A stretch of DNA of 64,000 bases from Megalonaias nervosa (Eukaryota > Mollusca > Bivalvia > Unionida > Unionidae): positions 42,953 to 106,952 of the forward strand of contig JAECUM010016870.1 in NCBI GenBank assembly GCA_016617855.1. Direction: 5' to 3'. The notes beneath the pieces are model-generated. The model had not been told where the DNA came from. It searched no databases and saw only the letters and a list, made by a program, of their open reading frames with translations. Below, one piece after another: positions 23,423 through 37,795 of the stretch. The position numbers and the translations under genes are program-made. Numbering within the stretch: the first letter of the stretch is position 1; each line of letters opens with the position of its first letter.

Positions 23423-23582
23423 GGAGAAAATTGGGTCGCTCGTCCTTGGGATACATGAATTTTGGTTAAATATTTCAGAAAATTGTTTTTTGAAAATTTA
23501 AATTCCCCATGTCTTTAAATCCCAAGTACTATTTTACATTTTGTTTGAAATCTTTAGTGAAAACAACAGGCTTTCATTCACA

Positions 23583-24965
23583 ATGTCATCAAAAGTGGAA
23601 ACTTTTCTTTCCAGTCCTACTCAGGAGCAGTTGGATAGTCTGAAAAAAGATGAGTTGCTTGAACTTGCCAGAAAGTACAATCTTTCTGAAGCAAAATCTT
23701 CCTTAACGAAACAAGAAATTAAAAATATTTTCATTCAGTATCTGGTAGAGAAGAATGTTTTTGATAAAAGTTATGGCTTCGGTCAGTAAGTCGGTATCGG
23801 ACTCTGACATAAAAGTTATGGAATTAAAAATGAAATACAAGATGGAATTGGAGTTAAGGAAGCTAGTGCTTCAGAAAGAGAAAGAACAAATGCAGTTGCA
23901 ATTAGAAGAGAAGCAATTGCAATTGCAATTTGAGAAAGAGGAGAAAGAGAGACAGGAGAGGGAGAAAGATAAACAAATGAAATTACAATTTGAGAAAGAG
24001 GAAAGAGAGGAGACAGGAGAGGGAGAAAGGTAAACAATTACAATTTGAAAAAGAGGAGAGAGAGAGAGGCAGGAAGGAGAGAAATATAAACAAATGCAAT
24101 TGGAGTTTCAAAAAGAACAAATGCGGGTACAAATGCAAAAACAGAAGGATGAAAAGGAATTTCAAATTAAAATGAAAGAATTTGAGCTGGCAAGTGAAAA
24201 GCACATTTCCACCTCACACACTAATTCAAGTTTTGACATTTCAAGAAATATCACGTTAGTGCCCCCTTTTAGAGAAAATGAAGTAGACAAATATTTTATC
24301 TATTTTGAAAAAGTTGCCGAAAATTTGAAATGGCCAAGGGAATATTGGACTGAATTATTGCAATGTGTAATTTTTGGCAAAGCCCGATATATTTATGCAT
24401 CCCTGTCAGTACAACAGTTCTCACTATGATTTGGTTAAGGAGTGCATCTTAAGGGGTTATGCGTTAGTCCCTGAGGCTTATCGGCAAAAATTCAGAAACT
24501 ATAAAAAAGAAACTGGACAAACTTGTGTTGAATTTGCTTGAGAAAAAGAGCAGTTATTTAAGAGATGGTGTTTCGCCAAGAAAGTTGAACATGATTATGA
24601 AAGTCTTGAACAACTTGTATTACTTGAAGAGTTCAAAAACTGTGTTCCTAATGACATTAAGAATCATCTTCAAGAGCATAAGATTGAAACCTTGGAAAAT
24701 GCTGCTCTTGCTGCTGATGAGTACTCTTTAACTCATAAAGTTCATGTTGCAAGCAAATCTTTCAATCAGCAGTCTACTGGTAGAAAGGTATTCTAGCCCA
24801 ATACAACTCCTCCTAAAAATCAATCTCGTACAACTTCTAAAAATCAAGCTTCTGATAAACTTGATTCAAAATCCTTGTCTATTCCTACGTGTGCCTATTG
24901 CAAGAAATAAGGACACCTCATTTCTGATTGCTTTAAATTGAAATATAGGCATCAGAATCAAGATA
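23583..24965 (+). pseudogene. gag region of the Ty3/gypsy element
   Basis: Pieces in three frames. The start at 23583 encodes a short helical N-terminus (about 65 residues). It is followed by a long Glu/Lys/Gln-rich coiled coil (23820-24190), then a capsid-like region similar in style to SCAN-type gag (LVPPFRENEVDKYF, then AYRQKFRNYKKE). A zinc knuckle CX2CX4HX4C lies at 24890-24931, but a stop codon (TAA, 24908-24910) falls inside it. Further stops and frameshifts make the gag non-functional. It normally forms the particle that packages element RNA. Confidence 0.85.
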
Positions 24966-25066
24966 GACCTATCCCAAATGCTCTTATTTCTAAGAGGTCA
25001 AGGTCACGGTCATGAATTGAAAGCAATACATTTGTTGGGTCTAATAAAACCCAGTCTGATTTTATT

Positions 25067-25684
25067 ATGGAGAATTATAAACCATTCATGTCGAAGGGTT
25101 CTATATCACTCTTGGGTGATTTGGCCAATCCTATCCCTATTAAACTTTTAAGGGATACAGGAGCTTCTCAGAGTCTTTTATTATCAGGTACTTTGCCTTT
25201 TTCTGAGAAGTCCTGTTGTAATGAGAGTGTTCTCATTCAGGGAGTAGAGTGCGGCTTTGTTAATGTTCCTCTCCATTCTGTAAATTTGTCATCATACTTA
25301 GTTTCAGGACCTGTGACGGTCGGAATAGTGTTTATTTTACCCGTTGAGGGCATTCATTTGTTGCTAGGCAACGACCTAGCTGGAGACAAGGTTGTGGTTA
25401 ATCCACTTGTAACTGACAAGCCTTCTTTGGATCAGAAAGTTGATCCTATTGAAAAAGAATACCCTGATTTATACCCAGCTTGTGCAGTTACCAGAGCTAT
25501 GGCAAAGAAAGCTCTTCAGAATGATTTTGGTAAGGAAAATATTCCTTTTGCTGACACATGTATTGGTCAGGCTTTTGATGAGGTCACTTTCACTTCTAAT
25601 TTGGATCAATCAAAAGCTATTGATCACAGTGATCCTCTTTTAAATACTCATTCTCTTTTATCTGATCAGGGTGATAAACGATAA
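25067..25684 (+). pseudogene. Aspartic protease region of the Ty3/gypsy element
   Basis: A 205-codon open frame with the active-site motif LLRDTGASQS (catalytic Asp encoded at 25154-25156) and the later LLLGNDLAGD motif of retropepsins. A linker with ACAVTRAMAKKA follows. The domain itself looks complete, but it is separated from gag by stops and ends in TAA at 25682-25684. Confidence 0.85.
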
Positions 25685-25689
25685 TCACT

Positions 25690-26545
25690 TGTCGTCGAAT
25701 AGGAAAAAGATCCTGAGATCTCTTGTTTGTTTCAGAGAGCCATTAGTGAAACTGAAGCCACTGAAGTACCTGTCTGTTATTTCATTCAAAATGGAATTCT
25801 TATGAGAAAATGGAGACTTCCCTAGGTACCTGCTAATGACGAATGGTCAATGAACTATCAGATTGTAGTTTCAAAATCTTACAGACAGGAAATACTTAGT
25901 TTGGCCCATGAAACTCCTCTGGCTGGTCATTTAGGGATTAATAAGACTTATAACAAGATCTTGACTCACCTTTAATGACCAAAAATCAAAAATGATGTTT
26001 GTAAATTTTGTAGATCTTGTCATACTTGTCAAATGGTAGGAAAACCCAATCAGAAGATACCTAAGGCTCATTTGCAACCAATTCCTGCATTTGACGAACC
26101 ATTCAGTAGAATTATGGTAGATTGTGTTGGTCCCTTACCTAAGACCAAGTCAGGCAACCAATATTTGTTGACCATTATGTGTGCGTCAACAAGATTCCCA
26201 GAGGCAATTCCTTTGAAGAATATTAAAACCAAAACCATAGGAAAAGCTTTGATAAAGTTTTTTTTACTCAATTTGGCCTTCCCAAATCTGTTAAATCAGG
26301 TCAAAGGTCAAATTTTATGTCTGGAATTTTCCAGCTTGTTATGCTTGAATTTGGCACTCAGCAATTCAAGTCGAAAGTGAAACTATGGTTTCACAAAACT
26401 TTACTTGAGAGAACATTTGAGTTTTGTAATAGAGTTCATTCTCTCTTGCTCATTCTTCAAAATCTTCTTCAAATTAGATTTTACGGCCTTTACAAAGTAA
26501 AGAAGAAAATGAATGAGTTAAATTATAATTATAGTACTCTGGTCT
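25690..26545 (+). pseudogene. Integrase region of the Ty3/gypsy element, degenerate
   Basis: An HHCC zinc-binding segment lies at about 25900-26030 (AHETPLAGHLG, then CKFCRSCHTCQ). The start of the DDE core is in the frame 26033-26380 (MVDCVGPLPKTKSGNQYLL, containing the first catalytic Asp). Near 26285-26330 the frame shifts and the second catalytic Asp position appears to read Gly. Stops interrupt at about 25826 and 25974. The rest of the core and C-terminus (26317-26545) is heavily decayed. Confidence 0.85.
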
Positions 26546-26654
26546 AAATAAATTATAGGAGTACTAGTATACAGAAAGAGATAGCCAAGTAAATTATGTA
26601 ATTAATTTAGTTGTACCTGTCCCACCAACTGAGGATTTAAGTGAAGAAATTCAA

Positions 26655-27062
26655 TTGGACACCGTTGATCTTGGAGCAACAAATATTTGGAATTCGGAAA
26701 TTATGAAAGATCTAGACCAGAAACTTTTACATTTGCAACAACAAGAAAGAAATGAACTTAAACAGTTATTATTCGAATATGAGCACTTGTTTCAGGATAT
26801 TCCTACAAGGACAAACAAAATTTTTCATGACGTTGAAATTGTAGATTCAAAACCTGTGAAACAACACCCATACAGGATGAACCCACTCAGACAGGAATAC
26901 TTGGAAAAGGAAATTCAATATTTGCTGGAGAACGATTTCATAGAGCCCAATAAAAGTGATTGGAGTTCACCATGTATACTTGTTCCGAAACCGGATAAAA
27001 CTTTCCGTATGTGCACTGATCATAGGAAGGTGAAGAGTGTGACAAAAACACAGGTGAAGTGA
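26655..27062 (+). pseudogene. N-terminal part of reverse transcriptase, truncated
   Basis: A 135-codon frame with motifs typical of the N-terminus of Ty3/gypsy RT: VKQHPYRMNP, SDWSSPCILVPKPD and FRMCTDHRKV. Similarity is lost a few codons later, before the catalytic Asp-Asp motif, and no RNase H or 3' LTR follows. It lies downstream of integrase, which is the reverse of the usual Ty3/gypsy order. Confidence 0.88.
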
Positions 27063-28558
27063 TGTTCATTCCCATCTAATATGAAAGGGTGAATAATTTA
27101 GATAATATAGATGCATATAATTTATATTTCTTCTACATAAGAAATTAACAAAAGTGGACTTCAGTTAGGCAAAAAAATACCTAAACCAAACAAAACATAC
27201 TTTATCAGTTTTTAAACTTGTAAACTTTACTATCAGAAATTATTAAATTGCTTCTACTTACATTTGCATCAAGACTGAGGGCTAATATAATACTTCACAA
27301 ATCTTCTCTTTATTTTCGTAACTAATCACTGAAAATGTGAGTTTTATTTCTTGAAATGTTGTGTCTGGTGTAAGGCAGATAAATGAATGATATACATAAG
27401 GTGTGGTATTTTTATTTCCTCCAATATATTATCCATGTAATATAGATGAGTTCATGAACACATTATTAACTTCAATGCAATTAAATTATCCAAAAATACA
27501 TTACTGGTAAGTGAGAACCTAACATTCAGGCTTCTGTATGTAGTAGAGACTTCAAGAGTGATGTAATTTTGTTTTCTGAGATGAGGCGGCTGTTTTATTT
27601 CACATAGTTCACGTTCTCTACAATGCCGGCATGTGGAGTGCAGCCTTCCATAAACATGCAGATATGATTCCATGCCAATTTGGATTCTTGAAATGGGATG
27701 CAAAGTTCGAATAACAGTGTGAACTTGAATGGAAGAAGTTGGCAATGTGTGACTAATATGGTTATCACTCAATAATGTTTGACCTGATATGGAAATTCCA
27801 CAAGAACAGCTGGACAGAAATAAATAGAATTAATTGAAAGTAAGTAGTAGGTTATAATTGGGCTTATACAAGTGTCAATAGGAAATGCTGACTTAAAGAA
27901 GCTGCTTTTGTCTGTTGGTATTCCCTACTACTTCAACAAAAGGGAATGAAAGAGAACTTACCAAAATAAACTGCATGAACAATTTCAAGGCAGGAAAGTG
28001 TACAAAAATGGACAATTAGAGCAGGGTAATTAAAATCAAAGTGGGAAGGAATACAATACCTTTAATAAAATTACCTAAAATTACTCATACCAGAATATCC
28101 TATATGATACAAGTGATCTATCTACTAGTGTACCTAGAGTGTTCTCTATCCCGGTTTATGGCAGGCCTTACAGAAACAAGATAGTTGTTCTTTTTATACA
28201 TGATTTATTATGTTTTGCAGGTAAAATAGTCAATATTTGGCCAAAATCAACTATATTATGTTTACATAACTCACTTTGTTGCATGTATGCCAATCTTGGA
28301 GCTGACTACACAAACATAAAGCCATTAGGCAATACAAGTCTATGTCTGTCATAGCTATAGTTATCAAAAGCCCCCATCCAAAGTCAACTTGGGCTATTTT
28401 CTGAAGATTTCATACATTTTATTCTTAAAAGACTGTTAATATTTGACCAAATATCTTCAGCATCCATTTGTTTTCCTATATCAAACTAGTACAGTTTATA
28501 AATGCCGCCCACATGTATGCGTTTCTAAGGATACACTGTGAGGCTGTTCATCCATATA
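27063..28558. other. No recognised gene; unassigned minus-strand frame
   Basis: AT-rich. A minus-strand frame covering 27452-27772 (106 codons) is less AT-rich than its surroundings. It includes a Cys/His cluster (STCRHCRERELC) and could be an exon or part of an old element. I recognise neither a family nor a clear splice pair. Confidence 0.35.
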
Positions 28559-29006
28559 GGTATCACGGTAACATAGACCTCAATGCTAATGTTTTGTAAA
28601 ATAAATATACTTTCTATCCTACCTCAGCATGCATTTCACACACTATCATAGACAACAATGTTAGACTGTCAATTTGAAAAGGACAGAACCAGGTACTCCA
28701 TTGCATTTAAGAGAACTCTGCTGGAACTAGGCAGTGGTAAGAGTTATCTAGTCACACCAGACACATTTTCAGTCATGTGTACCACATTTTAAAAAAATCA
28801 CAGAAAATATAAAATGTGATCTAGGTATGAATTAACATAATCTCACATGTTGCCAAGAGGCTCAACTCTTTTTTAAGCCTAACAGAAAGTACAACTCTTA
28901 CATAATGCACCAATCACAGCTAGTTTTGTTGTTTATTTCTGAATACAATGTTCCCTACAACTTAAGCTCCGCCCACCTGGGGTTGTACAATTGGTACCGT
29001 TATACG
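28559..29006. mobile_element. TIR element with 4 bp duplication (TATA), full length
   Basis: Same family as 21313-21776, with left end GGTATCACGGTA and right end complement CGTATAACGGTACCAATT. TATA flanks both ends (28555-28558, 29007-29010). Internal deletions relative to the first copy are small. Confidence 0.82.
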
Positions 29007-29010
29007 TATA

Positions 29011-29419
29011 TAATCCAGCCTCTGAAAAATATGCCTCATAACCCATGCCAGGAACCTCACAGTGAGTTTCATCATCGAAGGTACTTTAGAGTAAGATCTG
29101 ATTTATTATCATTTGGACACAATGGAAGGTCAATGGAAAGTTCAATACTGAGAAACAACTGTAAAGGATATATAGTAAAATTATAACAAATTAATTGCGA
29201 CTTGAGTCCACATGGAAATTATAATTTTGTTGAAGAAATTCAACGCGAGACAGTGAAGTTATTTTCCCTTACTACCTTTACAATACTGACATAGGATTCA
29301 CATTACTAATTCATTTCCCACATTAAAACAATGGACATACCGTCATACTAAAAATTCAGCAATTTGCTCATGATCAAACCTATATTTCTCAGTAGTATAG
29401 ACCATCCTTGACACAATAG

Positions 29420-29467
<48 letters not shown>

Positions 29468-30082
29468 TTCACCTCCTTGCTATCTTGGCCGGTAGATCTC
29501 TCGATCCAGCTCTGAAAACGTAAAGTAGATGTCCTGCTATACCCTATAGCTCTTTGAAAAAAGAAATATATAAATGGTTCATAACTTAATATATTATAGA
29601 ACACGTCATTGTGGTCAGAATAAAACTCGTGATGGATATTCGTCAAATAAACCAAATAGAATTGACATTGATATCCTGATATAAATCAAATTGTACATCC
29701 AAAAAGAAAACGTTAATTTTATTTAACCACTTATCTCCTTATATACAGATTAACATCACTTATCTCTTGATCTACAGATGAACAGCATTTACCTCATATC
29801 TACAGACGAATGGCACATTTGTATTTTTATTTTTATACACATTTTTGCAGAGGGATCAACTGTGATCCGTTCTAAGAAATTCAGGACACAACTTACTTAT
29901 ATGTATCGTACACATTTGTATAGAAGTGGTTGTCGCGAATATTCGGACTATATTGAATGTCGTAGATATTCGGATCATATCGATTTCGTGTGCCGATTTT
30001 CCGATCATAGTCATCCCCTCTACTGACAAGTTCGGTCGAACATCTTCAGGGGCTGGCAGTCAGGGCAGAACCCCAACCTGAC

Positions 30083-30129
<47 letters not shown>

Positions 30130-30976
30130 CATAATAATAACAGTATCATGCGTGGTTTACCGTTTGTAAACATGTTCCGGAACATGGATTTAAAGGCTTG
30201 TAAACCTTTCCTGATTGCTCCTGCAACATATGGTTGATATTCTTATAGCAACTGCACAATAATATACTAAATGCCTACTAAAATATTTGGTTGTTTAAAC
30301 AGCCTACAACGCTCTACTACAACAGCACGTGCAAAGTCAACTTTTCAGTAAAACCTAGATAATAAAAGAAAAGAACCTCACGAGTCAAATTAACTGAAGA
30401 CAGATGTGTGAGTGTTTTACCATATATCAAACTTGAGACGTGTGTGTATGTGTACGTGCGCATGTGTGTATGTGTGCGTGCGTGGAAACAGTCTCCTTAT
30501 ACCCCTTATTTAAATATGGGAATTCATTAGATGGTTGGTGATTCTCGTGAAATAGCACTCAACACTCAAATCTTAATTACTGCTCAGTGTGTTGTTTCGT
30601 CTAAGGATATACATGTTCAGTATAAACTATTATCCTATTGCACTTGACATAGGTTTGGAAGGAGATATCAATATTTTGATTTGATTCTGCTTAAGATGTG
30701 ACTTCAAATCGTGTTTTTGGATGGATTCGAATTAAATTGACTTCAAATCGTGTTATTCGATGGATTCGAATTAAATTGCAAAGGGAAGATTTAAATACTC
30801 TTGTGGTATTTGTTTTTACATATATCGTCCTATTTTGCTTGAAGTCTTTGCATGAATTATTCTTTTGTTAAATTCTTAAAACTCTCGACACGTATATTAC
30901 TTCATTTTATGTCTACATATTCATATGAGAAAACATTGGGTTTGAACTCTCGAACATGCTTCCATGGAGTGATCAG
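29011..30976. repeat. Left part of duplication unit A
   Basis: Blocks here recur elsewhere. 29200-29410 resembles 37050-37260. 30140-30400 resembles 55660-55880. 30510-30976 resembles 39740-40150 and 56030-56530. A (GA)n tract lies at 29423-29463 and an (AAT)n tract at 30084-30140. A 38 bp block ending GGATTCGAATTAAATTG is duplicated at about 30693-30772. Unit C shares that internal duplication and unit B does not, so A and C are the closer pair. Confidence 0.7.
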
Positions 30977-32829
<1,853 letters not shown>

Positions 32830-33053
32830 TTTTGCCAGTTGTAATCAGTAAGGTTCACATTTGTTTTTTCTCTAAAAGTGGGCTTGATTGATGTTACAAT
32901 TGGATGGTTCTATAAAGTATAATTGAAAAAGGAAATTGATTGTCAGTGCGAGGATCATACGTTCGCGATGAGTTATCTCCCTTGATAGGCCTATCCCACA
33001 ATATGATAGCGTAAGAACTATAAGGAGCGAGTGAGAATGTCCTGATGTGTTGT

Positions 33054-33235
33054 GATGTGATTTGGATTTTTAACGTAGCTTTTAACAATTTTTCAGTCAT
33101 ATTGCTACGATGTCTGCATTGTGGCAGTTTATAGTGATGCCTAGCACTGGGGCATCATGCCGCATACATGTAGCATGATGTCCCACCCAGTCACATTACC
33201 CTGACACCAGGCCGACCAGTCCTAACACTAATATA
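33054..33235 (-). mobile_element. RUDI/V-SINE-like element, head missing
   Basis: Minus-strand copy of the conserved domain (complement of GACTGAAAAATTGTTAAAAG and of AATGTGACTGGGTGGGACAT). It ends at AGTGTTAGGACTGGTCGG without the tRNA head. The (CA)n tail is replaced by a short TGTGATGTG-type stretch. Confidence 0.85.
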
Positions 33236-33800
33236 TATTACTGATTATTATTGTAATATTGTATGTATTTACCACATGTTTTGCTTCTCTAAGACTTTCA
33301 ATGTGACATCGGACAATTTTGTTTCTCCGGTCATAGTCGAATTTTCATTGAGATAGCGTTATTGCGGCTGATTTTGTAGTTTTACTGAGCTTTCGAGTCA
33401 TGTTGAAAGGACACAAATTACTTGACTCTTTGCCAAGTTCTAAGCTTTTTATGTACAACGATACGTAAAATTTCAGGTCTCACTAGCCGATCGGTATGAA
33501 ATTTACATTGTGATACTGATATGTGTATACCATATTAGGTCTTTGTGGCTAAATTTGAATTAAATGAAGATTGAGATGTTGTGCATATAGGGTTCCGTGT
33601 AAACTTAAGTAAGCTGCTCGCGAGATGGTGAACATGCCATGCGCTCTTCTTCTTTAAATAATGAGTCCTGCGCTTAGTGATAGGTTGAAAGCATTAGAAT
33701 GTGGATATCTAAGGATTTTAGCTGAACATTGCATTATATGTGAAATATTTTTGTGTTACCATTCACTTTGTAAATTCATTTATACTGTTGTTTTAAATGT

Positions 33801-33940
33801 ATGGACCACAGACGTATAATGATTTTGATAAGCTCCAATGCTGCAACTACAACTTCTGCTACTGCTGCTACTACCACGACCACCACGACGACCACGACCA
33901 CCACCACTACCACTACTATTACTACTACTACTGCACATAA
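33801..33940. repeat. Trinucleotide-rich tract (ACN)n
   Basis: About 100 bases of ACC/ACG/ACT triplets. The Thr-rich open frame through it is an artefact of the repeat. Repeated at 60127-60266. Confidence 0.85.
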
Positions 33941-34335
33941 TAATCATTATAAGAAATCAGAGTCGGTATGTCAAACCCGCTATGGAAGCATTGATGCCAA
34001 ATATGTGACCTTGACAGGAAAATAAATTGCCTTTTGCTTTATAATGAATCATAAGTATGAGGAAGATCCCAAAATGGGTTAAGAGAATAAAACAGATAAA
34101 GTCAAACTTGAATGGAAACATTAACAGACTTATACCTCGTCATAGAAATAAATGGTACGATTGTACCTGTTGGAGATTAGTCACAAGAATGACGTGAACC
34201 TATTCAATTAATTTTTGACACACATAGAAGTGAAAATCCTTAGGAAACTCTTGACGATGCCGGTGTCGTTGTTGTCGTCGTCGAAAAATTTACTGCTATA
34301 TCTCTCTTTTCAACTAAGGTGGGGTCGACGACAAC

Positions 34336-34436
34336 AAACAATTACAACAACAACAAATAATAATAATAACAATATAATAATAATAGAAATAAGCAAAATA
34401 ATAAATTTTATTATTATTATTAGTATTATTATTATT
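34336..34436. repeat. (AAC/AAT)n then (ATT)n low-complexity tract
   Basis: ACAACA, then AATAAT, then TTATTA triplets, giving a self-complementary AT-rich tract. Repeated at about 60662-60762. Confidence 0.85.
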
Positions 34437-34613
34437 ACGTAACTTTTGTTAAATGTAAGTGAAGTAATAAGACACAGCTGAGGATTATAGAATATTTGGC
34501 AGAAATACATACATACGCAGGCACAAAATTACAACAGCAGAACATATAGACTTTCTAGTCTAAGAATTTTGTATAGCATTATCCAATTCATTTATTATAT
34601 CCAGTTATTAATA

Positions 34614-34819
34614 CCGTGTATACTCATTCATAAGTCATTTTAACATAGATCCTTATCTGCCGTTGCTTAATGCACCGCCAGATCGGGTCTGTATTGTCTC
34701 TTCAATTGATTAATTCTAACAAACTGGATGGACCCAGATCCGCCTGCGTATTACGCGATGGCGGATCTGTGCCTGTACAGTTTGCAGGCTGGAATCAACT
34801 TGGAAGCAAGTACATATGG
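34614..34819. mobile_element. Palindromic MITE, same family as 3809-4023
   Basis: Left end CCGTGTATACTCATTCATAA and right end complement CCATATGTACTTGCTTCCAA, with the same internal layout (paired AACTGCAAAC-type and GATCTGC motifs). The TA flank is intact on the left only. Confidence 0.75.
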
Positions 34820-35728
34820 TTATAGAGCGATTGCTGTCCTAAAATTTAAATTTTGCTTTCCTCATTTTGGACCAATATGTTCTACTACATAACAAATTTT
34901 AAATCAAAATATGTGAAAGTAAATCTTTTGTAAATTAATATGTAATCATTGTAACAACAAATTATTTGTCGACAACGTAACACTTTCTGCATATATCAAC
35001 GAAAGTTTACTTACACATTTCATTACGATATGATCTATATTACACTAGGCAACGTAAGAAATCCCAAATTATTATTTAAAGAGAAGTTTTAAATAATAGG
35101 CCATACGTCGTATTTGAAACTAAGCGTAACGAGAATGTTCCAATAATCGAAAGCTTTTGTGTAATACTAACAATGACGAGTTTCATCTGTCTGTTTTTAG
35201 TTAAACATTATGAAATCCTATTCAACACCCTTCATAGTGCCCAAGAAACATTTGCACCCAACCTACCAGAAATCACACATACTATGTAAGAGTCCGTAAA
35301 CATGCGGAAAGATGATTTTTCAGAATAAGATGGAAATACCTGCTCTAAGAGCCAAACAAATTCTGGTACAGGTAATTTTAAAATTATATCAGTACAAAAT
35401 AAAGTAACGTCAGCAAGTTGAATACTACGAGCGCTAATCATGATAAAGGTTTGTGTTTATTTAATTGTCAATGGATTATTGAATCACAACAAGGTGCAAA
35501 AAATCCTTTCTTCGGTAAAATTTTCATTTAATACTTTTCAACTATGTCTTGGATATCGTATTTGCGCTTTGTTTTAGAATCAGAAAGCTTGAAGAAATCG
35601 TATATACTACCGATAACTGAGTAACATATTAATGCACTTGACGCTTGTATTACTTTGAGGTCACTGTGGAACACAATATACTATCGGTCCTGTCTTTGTT
35701 TTAGTTTAATACTTATGACAAGCATACA

Positions 35729-35930
35729 GACACACACACACACGCACACACGCACAAACACACGTGCGCGCACACATACGCACAAACACAAACACACCCT
35801 CACGCACGCCCGCACACAAACACCCCCACACGCACGTACGCACCTACGCATGCACCCACACGCACGCATATACACACACATACATACACACAGACACATA
35901 CATACATACTATATATATATATATATATAT
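35729..35930. repeat. CA-rich then (TA)n low-complexity tract
   Basis: Irregular CACACG/CACACA repeats followed by ACATACATAC and a short TA run. The His/Thr and Cys/Val frames here are not genes. Repeated at about 62055-62260. Confidence 0.9.
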
Positions 35931-36247
35931 GCTCGTAAGAGGGGTGTTCAGTATGTGAGACAAATACGCACAGAGAGACATAGATACAGGCATACATACT
36001 GACAGAAAAGTTGAGAGAAAAACAGTCAGTCAGACATACATACATCTATATTTAGACTGATCGACAGATTTTGTCACGGAGAAACCGAAATCATCAATGG
36101 GAAGATTAATTTAATTTTCTTTCTTCTTGAGAAGGAAATTTTTACCACTAAATACAACGTCAATAATTTGAGGTGAATACAAAATGATGTTTTAGAAATT
36201 TCAGTCTAAGCCAGACTATCTTGTTATCGATTCCCAATGCAGGCGTT

Positions 36248-36754
36248 TACATGTGTGTGTTGTGTATGTGTGTAAATGTGCATATGCGTGTGTATGTGTA
36301 TCTCCATGTGTATGTGTGTATGTGTGTGTATGTGTGTGTATGTGTGTGTGTTGTGTATGTATGTGTATGTGTGTGTATGTGTATGTGTGTGTATGTGAGT
36401 GTGTGTGTTGTGTATGTGTGTAAATGTGTATATGAGTGTGTATGTGTATCTCCATGTGTATGTGTGTATGTGTGTGTATGTGTGTGTATGTGTGTGTGTA
36501 TGTGTGTATGTGTATATGCGTGTGTATGTGTATCTCCATGTGTATGTGTGTGCATGTGTGTGTATGTGTGTAAATGTGTATATGCGTGTGTATGTGTATC
36601 TCCATGTGTATGTGTGTGTATGTGTGTGTATGTGTGTGTGTTGTGTATGTGTGTGTATGTGTATGTGTGTGTATGTGTGTGTATGTGTGTGTGTTGTGTA
36701 TGTGTGTAAATGTGTATATGCGTGTGTATGTGTATCTCCATGTGTATGTGTGTG

Positions 36755-36820
<66 letters not shown>
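36248..36820. repeat. VNTR of TGTGTATG units with a TCTCCATG marker
   Basis: GT-rich higher-order repeat. The marker TGTGTATCTCCATGTGTATG recurs five times at variable spacing (67 to about 150 bp), and the array ends in a long (GT)n run. The open frames of 100-200 codons on both strands are repeat artefacts. The corresponding array at 62574-63180 is 34 bp longer overall. Confidence 0.92.
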
Positions 36821-36826
<6 letters not shown>

Positions 36827-37460
36827 ATTATTCTGACTGGTTGGGTGAAGTTCAACGTCTTTGTCAGCACATCTTCGTTTTTCTTTTCTTTCCTGCAGGT
36901 ATACATGTGAAAAACATGTTCTTATGTTTTCCCATGTAATATAAGATTTCGGATAAGGTCATGTAGCGCCTGATTGTGTGCATCGACTTAAGTTATACCT
37001 GTAGTAAGACAATCAAGCACAAATAAATGGAAACTGCATTACCTTTCAGACACAACTTTTCCTGAAGAAATTTAACTAGACAATGTACGCGGCTCTCTGA
37101 AGTTCTTTCCCTTACAACCTTCTCAACAACGTTGTAGGACTCGGGGTACTAATTCATCTCCACGAAATACCATCAAATTTTAAATTAAATGAACTTAATG
37201 CTTGTGATCAACCTAGATTTCTTAGTATAGACACATCCTTGATGGAAAATTCAGGGTGGAGGAAACGATATGATCCAAGGCTTCTATTGTATATCTACAT
37301 ATATTTTTCAGTTCCACACCTAAAGCATCAGGTGCTAATATCAGTAATGACTGTTAAAGGATTGAAACTCTTTGGAAAGAACGTTGCCTCCATTTTTATC
37401 AGCTACAGTTAGGGAAATACAGGAAATGTTCTCAGTCATGACCCTATAGATAAAATTTAG

Positions 37461-37715
37461 TTGTTGTTGTAGGGTTTAACGCCATTTTTCAGCACAAGAT
37501 AGGCTATACATGGCGGCCAGTATAATTGGTGGAGGAAGAACCCTGGAAAATCCCGGGAAGAACCACCGACCCACGAGAAGCTACTGGCAGGCTTTCTCAC
37601 GTACCCACGTTAGCCGAGCCTGAGACTCGAACTCACGCAGACAGAGGCGAGATGGCAGTGATCCGTAACGGTGAGCGCTTTAGACCACTTGGCCACTCGG
37701 GCCCCCCCCCAAAAA
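37461..37715 (-). mobile_element. tRNA-headed SINE (Nin-DC-like) with 9 bp duplication
   Basis: A well-preserved minus-strand copy. Its head complement GGCCACTCGGGCCCCC lies at the right, the B-box complement GACTCGAACTC near 37625-37635, the conserved CCCTGGAAAATCCCGGGAAG block in the centre, and the (AAC)n tail complement at the left. AAAATTTAG flanks it at 37452-37460 and 37716-37724. Confidence 0.9.
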
Positions 37716-37728
37716 AAAATTTAGTAAA

Positions 37729-37734
<6 letters not shown>

Positions 37735-37792
<58 letters not shown>
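37735..37792. repeat. (TA)n microsatellite
   Basis: Pure TA run of nearly 60 bases immediately right of the SINE. Confidence 0.97.

Positions 37793-37795
<3 letters not shown>

Noticed and set aside
24890..24931. Cellular CCHC zinc-finger gene
   Set aside because: The knuckle lies in the gag region between an LTR and a retropepsin and contains a stop codon.
29474..29520. Possible 39 bp microexon between TTTTCAG and GTGAAT on the minus strand
   Set aside because: Signals are short and common in AT-rich DNA, and no homologous exon was found in units B or C.
35340..35441. Possible upstream exon ending GAGCAG before GTATTT on the minus strand (also 61666-61767)
   Set aside because: The equivalent in unit B (54175-54265) keeps the donor-like site but has two stops in the same frame, so coding is not conserved. 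A non-coding leader exon remains possible.
36224..36906. Long His/Thr and Cys/Val open frames (up to 219 codons) on both strands, repeated at 62542-63299
   Set aside because: They arise from GT/CA-rich tandem repeats without stops; no start context, splice signals or non-repeat domain.
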